The position numbers and the translations under genes were made by a program. Source: Candidatus Onthovicinus excrementipullorum (GTDB lineage: Bacteria > Bacillota > Clostridia > Oscillospirales > Acutalibacteraceae). Taken from it: a DNA stretch of 64,000 nucleotides. Of the stretch, positions 55,076 to 61,070 are shown in pieces. Positions within the stretch are counted from its first letter, which is position 1. Every line of letters starts with the position of its first letter. The notes beneath the pieces are model-generated. The model made no database searches, was not told the DNA's origin, and saw nothing but the letters and a program-made list of their open reading frames with translations. Location of the stretch: contig DVHG01000010.1 in NCBI GenBank assembly GCA_018712345.1, forward strand, positions 277,961 through 341,960. The letters run 5' to 3'.

Positions 55076-56584
55076 ATGGCAGAGGAAAATAATGTGATGG
55101 AAAATGAGAGCGAGCAGGTCTCCGAAAATGAGCTGAGGCAGATCCGCCTGGACAAGCTGCAGGCCATGCGCGACGCCGGCTTTGATCCGTTTACGATCAC
55201 CACGGCGCGGCAGACGCACCACGCGCAGGAGATTTGGGATCACTTTGAACAGCTTGAGAATCAGACCGTCTGCATCGCCGGGCGTATGATGTCCCGCCGC
55301 GATATGGGAAAGGCGAATTTTATCGATATCAGTGACAGGTCGGGCAGAATTCAGGTTTATGTCCGCGTTAACGATGTGGGGGAGGAGACCTTTGCCGAGT
55401 TTAAAAAGTGGGATATCGGCGATCTGGTGGAAGTAGAGGGCTTTGTGTTCCGTACCCGCAGAGGGGAGATCTCCGTCCACGCGCAGAAGCTTCGCCTGCT
55501 CTCCAAGTCCCTGCTCCCGCTGCCGGAGAAGTTCCACGGCCTGAAAGATACCGATTCCCGTTACCGCCGCAGGTATCTGGACCTCATTATGAATCCGGAG
55601 GTCAAAGATACCTTTGTCAAGCGCAGCGCGATCATCTCCTCTATTCGCCGCTTCCTGGAGGAGAAGGGCTTTGTGGAGGTGGAGACGCCCACTCTCAACA
55701 CAATCCCCGGCGGCGCGACGGCCCGCCCATTTATCACGCACCACAATACGCTCGATTTGGACCTCTATCTGCGCATCGCGCCGGAGCTCTATCTCAAGCG
55801 CCTGATCGTCGGCGGAATGGAGCGCGTGTTTGAAATCGGGCGCATGTTCCGCAATGAGGGAATGGATGTTCGCCACAACCCGGAATTCACCCTCATGGAG
55901 CTCTATCAGGCCTACACGGATTACAACGGAATGATGGAGATCTGCGAGCAAATTATCCGCCGCGCGGCGCAGGATGCCTGCGGCACGCTGCACATCACTT
56001 ATCAGGACGAGGAAATCGACCTCGAGACGCCGTTTACCCGCATGACGATGCTCGAATCCATTGAAAAATACACGGGTGTGGACTTCAACCAGTTCCGCGG
56101 GAACGATGCGGCGGCGCGCGAAGCGGCCAAAAAGCTGAACGTCCCGGATATCAAGGACAGCTACACCTGGGGCAAGGTGGTCTCCGAGGTGTTTGAGGCC
56201 CACGTGGAGGACAAGCTGGTACAGCCCACCTTTATTCTCGATTACCCGGTGGAGGTCTCCCCACTGACGAAAAAGAAGCCCTCCGATCCGGCGCTCACCG
56301 AGCGGTTTGAGGTGTTCATCACCCGCCGTGAGTTCGGCAACGCCTACTCCGAGCTCAACGACCCGATTGACCAGCTGGAGCGCTTTAAGGCTCAGATGGC
56401 CCTGCGCGACGCGGGCGACGATGAGGCCAACATGCTCGATAGCGACTTTGTCACGGCGCTTGAATACGGCATGCCGCCCACCGGCGGCCTCGGCATGGGG
56501 ATGGACCGCCTAGTAATGCTGCTGACGGATTCCCCGTCCATCCGCGATGTGCTGCTCTTTCCGACGATGAAGCCATTAGACTGA
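55076..56584 (+). CDS. lysS: Lysyl-tRNA synthetase, class II
   Basis: A 502-residue class II synthetase. The N-terminal OB-fold (VCIAGRMMSRRDMGKANFIDISDRSGRIQVYV) binds the anticodon. Motif 2 is FRNEGMDVRHNPEFTLMELYQAY and motif 3 is GLGMGMDRLVMLL; TRREFGNAYSELNDPIDQLERF is family-typical. ATG 55076 is preferred over upstream in-frame starts because it gives the usual N-terminus. It follows greA, as in several Firmicutes. Confidence 0.97.
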   Translation: MAEENNVMENESEQVSENELRQIRLDKLQAMRDAGFDPFTITTARQTHHAQEIWDHFEQLENQTVCIAGRMMSRRDMGKANFIDISDRSGRIQVYVRVNDVGEETFAEFKKWDIGDLVEVEGFVFRTRRGEISVHAQKLRLLSKSLLPLPEKFHGLKDTDSRYRRRYLDLIMNPEVKDTFVKRSAIISSIRRFLEEKGFVEVETPTLNTIPGGATARPFITHHNTLDLDLYLRIAPELYLKRLIVGGMERVFEIGRMFRNEGMDVRHNPEFTLMELYQAYTDYNGMMEICEQIIRRAAQDACGTLHITYQDEEIDLETPFTRMTMLESIEKYTGVDFNQFRGNDAAAREAAKKLNVPDIKDSYTWGKVVSEVFEAHVEDKLVQPTFILDYPVEVSPLTKKKPSDPALTERFEVFITRREFGNAYSELNDPIDQLERFKAQMALRDAGDDEANMLDSDFVTALEYGMPPTGGLGMGMDRLVMLLTDSPSIRDVLLFPTMKPLD

Positions 56585-56686
56585 CGGACAGCCAGCAAAC
56601 CCGCATGAAACCTGGGTTTGTGAGAAATCAGGTTTACTGCAGTTACAACAATTTTACTACAAATGAAAATCCTTGGATGAAAAAAC

Positions 56687-56716
56687 ACGGGACCGCCGGT
56701 ACGCTGGCGGTCCCGT
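56687..56716 (+). terminator. Terminator of lysS
   Basis: ACGGGACCGCC / GGCGGTCCCGT, an 11-bp stem with an 8-base loop, is followed by TCTGCTATT. A weaker AAACCTG / CAGGTTT hairpin lies upstream at about 56606-56632. Confidence 0.75.
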
Positions 56717-56746
56717 TCTGCTATTACGATATGGAGTTAAACAAAA

Positions 56747-56950
56747 ATGAAAGAAGATTTCCATAAAAGGCTTGCGGCCCTCAAAACCGCGGATGCGATC
56801 AACGCGATCAAGGGTGTACCGGTTTCTGCGGATGCAAAGCTCCTGTCAGAGAAGTGGGTCCGAGGGGAATTGACCGGAGAGCAGATGAAGCAGGAGTTGC
56901 TGGACCTCCATCGGAAGATTGCGGCAGAGGAGAATCGGAGCGATTATTGA
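56747..56950 (+). CDS. VbhA-like small antitoxin family protein
   Basis: A 67-residue helical protein: AINAIKGVPVSADAKLLSEKWVRGELTGEQMKQELLDLH resembles the antitoxin VbhA domain (helix, G-x-x-x-S, then Y/W-v-x-G-e-I/L-t-x-e-e). VbhA-type proteins block Fic toxins with a helix carrying S/T-x-x-x-E-G/N. Here that site reads I-N-A-I-K-G, so both the Ser and the Glu are replaced. A Fic gene follows 186 bases later. GGAG precedes the ATG. The family match is by eye and moderate. Confidence 0.6.
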   Translation: MKEDFHKRLAALKTADAINAIKGVPVSADAKLLSEKWVRGELTGEQMKQELLDLHRKIAAEENRSDY

Positions 56951-57014
56951 GTTCAAAAGGCTGTGGGGCATGAAAAGCGTTACAGCAGCAGACCTATGGG
57001 GGAAACAGGATTGA

Positions 57015-57120
57015 TTTCCCTTACAGACGTATAGTATCCCTTAAAACTGATATACTGATAAGGGAAAGTTTTCTCCTAGAGTTGAACTTTCCCTTATTCT
57101 ATGGTAAAATTTAAGGGAAT
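57015..57120. promoter_or_regulatory. Cluster of TTTCCCTTA motifs and inverted repeat at the fic promoter
   Basis: TTTCCCTTA-like motifs occur at 57015-57023, 57035-57043 (one mismatch), 57059-57067 (reverse), 57088-57096 and 57112-57120 (reverse, one mismatch). The third and fourth belong to a 13-bp perfect inverted repeat, ATAAGGGAAAGTT / AACTTTCCCTTAT (57058-57070, 57085-57097). A promoter TTGAAC (57082-57087)-17-TAAAAT (57105-57110) lies inside it. Two more motifs follow the gene (58203-58211; 58227-58236 with one added G). The layout suggests operators. Confidence 0.7.
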
Positions 57121-57136
57121 GAAGGGGGATAAGGGT

Positions 57137-58183
57137 ATGCGTGCATTCAACTACTCTGCGATCCGGGAGCAGAAGTGGGACTCGGAGATCTTGGGCCTGG
57201 TTGCGGCGATCTATAAAGAAGCCGGAAAGCAGGAACTGTACCTGAAACAGCGGCCAGAGGAATTGGAGAAACTGGTAGAGATCGCAAAGGTGCAGAGCAC
57301 CGAGGCATCCAATGCCATTGAGGGCATCGTGACCACAAACACCCGTATCCGACAGCTTGTGGAGGAGAAAACGACGCCGAGAAACCGGGATGAACAGGAG
57401 ATCGCTGGTTACCGGGACGTGTTGAACCTCATTCACGAGAACTTCGACGCCATCCCCATCACCCAGAACTACATCCTGCAGCTCCACAAGATCCTCTACA
57501 GCCACATGAACAATCCCATGGCGGGCAGGACCAAACGTGTGCAGAATTACATCAGCGCCACCTATCCCGACGGCCATGTGGAGACCTTGTTTACGCCACT
57601 GGCCCCCTATGAAACGCCGGAGGCCCTGGACAGGATCTGCGAGGAATACAACCGGGTCATTGGGAACATGGAAGTGGAGCCACTGATCGTCATTCCTGTG
57701 TTCATCCACGACTTTCTCTGCATTCACCCCTTCAATGATGGAAACGGCAGAATGAGCCGTCTGCTGACCACACTGCTGCTCTACCGCAGCGGGTTCTATG
57801 TGGGCAAGTATATCTCGCTGGAGGCCAAGATCGCAAAAAATAAGGACCTCTATTATGATGTCCTGGGCCAGGCGCAGATCGGATGGCATGAAGGTACTGA
57901 AGATGTGGTTCCGTTCATCAAGTATCTGTTGGGGACCATTCTTTCCGCCTACAAGGATTTTGAAGATCGTTTTGCTTTGGTGGAGACCAAGCTCCCTGCC
58001 CTGGAGACTGTGCGCCGGGTTACCATGGAGAAGGTCGGCCGGTTTACGAAGCAGGACATCCGGGAGCTTTGTCCTTCGCTCAGTATCAGCTCCATCGAAG
58101 GGGCGCTGCGGAAATTGGTGGCATCCGGCGAACTGAAACGGGAGGGCGCCGGAAAGAACACTTGCTATTACAGGTTAAAATAA
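57137..58183 (+). CDS. Fic family protein with internal inhibitory helix and C-terminal winged helix
   Basis: A 348-residue Fic protein, probably an AMP-transferase (AMPylator). The catalytic loop HPFNDGNGRMSR begins at His197. An N-terminal inhibitory motif S58-N-A-I-E62-G63 fits S/T-x-x-x-E-G/N, which clamps ATP in self-inhibited Fic proteins. The C-terminal 60 residues (GRFTKQDIRELCPSLSISSIEGALRKLVASGELKREG) look like a winged helix, so it may also bind DNA. ATG 57137 follows AAGGGGG and lies beyond the predicted promoter; upstream ATGs at 57101 and 57119 overlap or abut the -10 box. Target unknown. Confidence 0.9.
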   Translation: MRAFNYSAIREQKWDSEILGLVAAIYKEAGKQELYLKQRPEELEKLVEIAKVQSTEASNAIEGIVTTNTRIRQLVEEKTTPRNRDEQEIAGYRDVLNLIHENFDAIPITQNYILQLHKILYSHMNNPMAGRTKRVQNYISATYPDGHVETLFTPLAPYETPEALDRICEEYNRVIGNMEVEPLIVIPVFIHDFLCIHPFNDGNGRMSRLLTTLLLYRSGFYVGKYISLEAKIAKNKDLYYDVLGQAQIGWHEGTEDVVPFIKYLLGTILSAYKDFEDRFALVETKLPALETVRRVTMEKVGRFTKQDIRELCPSLSISSIEGALRKLVASGELKREGAGKNTCYYRLK

Positions 58184-58253
58184 TTCCCTCAGCCTTTAAG
58201 CCTTTCCCTTAAAATTAAGTGCAGGTTAAGGGGAAAATGTTTTGATGAGGCGG

Positions 58254-58295
58254 CCGCAGATGGTGGTTAGACATCGCCGTGTTGCTGCGGGTTTT
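58254..58295 (+). terminator. Possible terminator after fic
   Basis: CCGCAG and CTGCGG close a long imperfect stem, followed by GTTTTCG. The T-run is short, so this is uncertain. Confidence 0.35.
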
Positions 58296-58396
58296 CGTCA
58301 TGTGAGATACCATTCAGGAGCGATCACTATTGCGAAATACAGGCGAGTCATATATACTATATTTAACATTTCTTAAAAGCGTCGTTTCACATGACG
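58296..58396. promoter_or_regulatory. jet operon promoter flanked by a 10-bp inverted repeat
   Basis: TTGCGA (58330-58335), 17 bases, TATACT (58353-58358). Perfectly inverted 10-mers CGTCATGTGA (58296-58305) and TCACATGACG (58387-58396) sit on either side of this promoter, 81 bases apart. Confidence 0.6.
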
Positions 58397-58420
58397 AGTA
58401 TCACGATGGGAGGAATGCGG

Positions 58421-59911
58421 ATGGCATTGCAGGCAGATTTGCTGGAGAGCATCCCGCAGACAAGATATTTGTCCGCGGAGAGCTACATTTCCTACCGGGC
58501 CATCATGCGTACATTCTACCTGGAATATCAAAAAATGCATTATCAGCTGGATAAGGACACCATTTTGACCCTGTTGCACAAAGATCCTCTTTTCGTCGAA
58601 TATACTGCGGAGCAGCTCATATCAGACCTGGATCAGCTGGCAAAATGGAAAAACCTGACTCCGATTCAGGACCCCCACAAGGCATACACGATCACGGATT
58701 TTAAAAACCGACAGTTTCAGTACATGATGACAGAGGCCGCGTTGGAAGTGGAGCGTATGACAATCACGCTGGAAAACCTGTATACGCGGACGACAGGACT
58801 TTCCTCCAGCGCGTTCCGCCGTCTCCAGGCGGCTCTGCATACGGCTGAACATCTGGAAGGGATGTCCCTGAAAGAGGTCGGGGAATGGTGGCAGGAGCTG
58901 CAGGAGGATTTCCGCCGTCTTCGCCAGAATCATCAGGATTACCTGCGGGAATTTTACGGTCCTAACGCGGAAAAACAGATGAAATCGGCGGAGTTCATTG
59001 CCTATAAACAGCATCTGATCCACTACCTGGAGGATTTTATTCAGGACCTTCAGAGCAGCGCGGCACAGATCGGCGCGCTGCTGGAATCGTTTACAGGGGA
59101 TCAGGTCAACCGTATTCTCACTCTCGTCCATCAAAGCGCGTTGGAGATTCCACGCCCGCACTCTGAGCAGACCCCTCTCTGGCAGGAAGAACTCTGGCAG
59201 AAGGAGCAGGGCGTATGGCAGTCGTTGATGGGCTGGTTCACCGGAAAGGATTCAACAGCCAGACAGGTCATGGATGTCACGAATGAAGTGATCCGCAGAG
59301 TGGTTCAAAACGCGGCGATCCTAGTCCAAATGCAGAACATGGGCGTCAGCAACAAAGCGGAATTGCGCCATCTGATGACGCTGTTTGCGAGTGCCGCGTC
59401 CATCGAGGACGCGCATAGGCTCTCGGCCCTGGTATTCGGTGCCCAGCAGTGCAGGCACTTTACCGTAAACGCAGAGCGTGAGACAGAGCGCATCGACTTG
59501 AGCACCTATGAAGAACCGCCCATGGACTACGCCCTGCAGCCAAGAGTGCGGACCTATAAGCCCCGCATGGACCGCAGCGGATTCGCAGATAAAAGCGCGG
59601 AAAAAGCGGCGCAGCGGCAGAAGATCCTGGAGGAAGAGCGCCGGCTCCAGGAGAAGGTCATGGGGTATATTCGGGATGGAAGGCTGGACTTTTCCGCCCT
59701 GTCCGATCCTTTCCCGCCTGAAGTGCGGACGGTATTTCTCTCGTGGGTGGCCATGGCGAATCTCGCCCCGGATGGTTGCGGGCACACACAGTACGGACAG
59801 CGTTTTTCGCTGCAGAAGCGGGGGAAGGGCACATGTGACCTGATCTGTACGGATGGCACACTGACCATGCCGGACTGTACGCTGGTGTTTGAGGGGAATG
59901 GATATGTATGA
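58421..59911 (+). CDS. jetA: Wadjet protein JetA, DUF2397 / TIGR02677 family (kleisin-like)
   Basis: A 496-residue, largely helical protein. Its N-terminus (RYLSAESYISYRAIMRTFYLEYQKMHYQL) and overall layout fit the DUF2397 family, the first gene of the four-gene set TIGR02677-TIGR02680, now known as type II Wadjet. Wadjet binds and cuts small circular DNA; JetA plays the MukF/kleisin part that links the SMC heads. ATG 58421 is 7 bases after GGGAGG (58408-58413); three earlier in-frame ATGs are less suited. The stop overlaps jetB by 8 bases. Confidence 0.82.
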   Translation: MALQADLLESIPQTRYLSAESYISYRAIMRTFYLEYQKMHYQLDKDTILTLLHKDPLFVEYTAEQLISDLDQLAKWKNLTPIQDPHKAYTITDFKNRQFQYMMTEAALEVERMTITLENLYTRTTGLSSSAFRRLQAALHTAEHLEGMSLKEVGEWWQELQEDFRRLRQNHQDYLREFYGPNAEKQMKSAEFIAYKQHLIHYLEDFIQDLQSSAAQIGALLESFTGDQVNRILTLVHQSALEIPRPHSEQTPLWQEELWQKEQGVWQSLMGWFTGKDSTARQVMDVTNEVIRRVVQNAAILVQMQNMGVSNKAELRHLMTLFASAASIEDAHRLSALVFGAQQCRHFTVNAERETERIDLSTYEEPPMDYALQPRVRTYKPRMDRSGFADKSAEKAAQRQKILEEERRLQEKVMGYIRDGRLDFSALSDPFPPEVRTVFLSWVAMANLAPDGCGHTQYGQRFSLQKRGKGTCDLICTDGTLTMPDCTLVFEGNGYV

Positions 59912-61070
59912 GTTTCGGTATTTGCTGGACCGGTTCTGGGTGACGCGCGCGGATCACAAGGGATTGTATTTTTCCGTCAAGCGGGCGCTGCCCAATTACC
60001 GCCGCCTTGTGAACGAACAGCTGGGCTGGAATCTGATCGTCAATGAATCGGTGATAAAACTGGAAAAGGTGCCACCGGAGGCAATGGCCTGGATGGGGAT
60101 ACAGGAATTCCAGGAAAAGCTGGATTATTGCCTGCTGTGCGGTATGCTGCTTTTCTTGTCCGATCTGGATGATGGGGAGCAGTTCCTGCTCTCCTCTTTG
60201 ACCGAAGCTTTGGAAGCGATCCTCGCGGAGGTGCATCCGGTGGATTGGACCCGGTTTCCCCATAGAAAAGCCCTGGTGCGGGTTCTCCAGTACGCACAGC
60301 GGACCGGGATGCTTTTGGCCTATGACGGCGTAAGCGAGGGATTTGGAAACGATCAGACACAGGAGGTCCTTTATGAGAATACGGGACTATCCCGCCACTT
60401 CCCCGTCCATTTTGGCCGTGATATCATGAAGTGCAGATCCATTGAGGATTTCGAGGCCTTCTCGTGGGAGGGAGAGGAAGCGGAACGCGGACGTCAACGG
60501 ATCCAGCGGGTATACCGGCAGCTGACGCTGGCGCCGGCGCTCTATTGGTCTGAACAAAACCACAGCGATTACGACTATGTGAAAAACCAGCGCTCATGGC
60601 TGAACCGGTATCTGGGAGAAGCACTGGGCGGAGAACTTCAGATCCACAAAAACGGCGCGTTTTTTGTGCTGGATGAGGAAAACCGCTTTGGACCGGTCCA
60701 TCCGCGTGATGCGGCCATCCCGGACGCAGCGCTGCTGTTGTGCGCGCAGCTGCGGGATCAGATCACGGCGGGCGTCTATCCCCGCGGGGAAGATGATACC
60801 GTTTTCCTGACCCGGCGGGAATTTCAGCACGAACTGGTCCAATGCCGTGGGCAGTATGGAGATGGGTGGGGCCGCCGCCTGCGGGAGCTTCCGCTGGAAA
60901 AGCTGGTCCAGGAGCTGACCGCCTACATGGCGGGCTGGATGCTTTTGGAGGAGCGGGCCGAAGGCGTTGTACTCTGCCCCGCTGTGGGAAAATGGACAGG
61001 ACACTATCCCGCCCGGTATCAGGGCGGGCCTGGCGAGGAGGCTGGGGATGAACCGCTGGAAGATGAATAA
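59904..61070 (+). CDS. jetB: Wadjet protein JetB, DUF2398 / TIGR02678 family (KITE-like)
   Basis: A 388-residue protein. RYLLDRFWVTRADHKGLYFSVKRALPNYRRLVNEQLGWNLIV and VIKLEKVPPEAMAWMGI match the DUF2398 family pattern; winged-helix-like segments follow in the middle. In the complex it corresponds to the MukE-like subunit beside JetA. ATG 59904 lies 7 bases after GAGGGG and overlaps the jetA stop (ATGTATGA); the next gene starts 23 bases inside its 3' end, so the operon is tightly coupled. Confidence 0.82.
   Translation: MYEFRYLLDRFWVTRADHKGLYFSVKRALPNYRRLVNEQLGWNLIVNESVIKLEKVPPEAMAWMGIQEFQEKLDYCLLCGMLLFLSDLDDGEQFLLSSLTEALEAILAEVHPVDWTRFPHRKALVRVLQYAQRTGMLLAYDGVSEGFGNDQTQEVLYENTGLSRHFPVHFGRDIMKCRSIEDFEAFSWEGEEAERGRQRIQRVYRQLTLAPALYWSEQNHSDYDYVKNQRSWLNRYLGEALGGELQIHKNGAFFVLDEENRFGPVHPRDAAIPDAALLLCAQLRDQITAGVYPRGEDDTVFLTRREFQHELVQCRGQYGDGWGRRLRELPLEKLVQELTAYMAGWMLLEERAEGVVLCPAVGKWTGHYPARYQGGPGEEAGDEPLEDE

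Noticed and set aside
56950..57136. Upstream ATGs (57101 and 57119) as the fic start
   Set aside because: 57101 lies within the promoter spacer and 57119 at the predicted transcription start, neither with a ribosome site; ATG 57137 follows AAGGGGG at good spacing.
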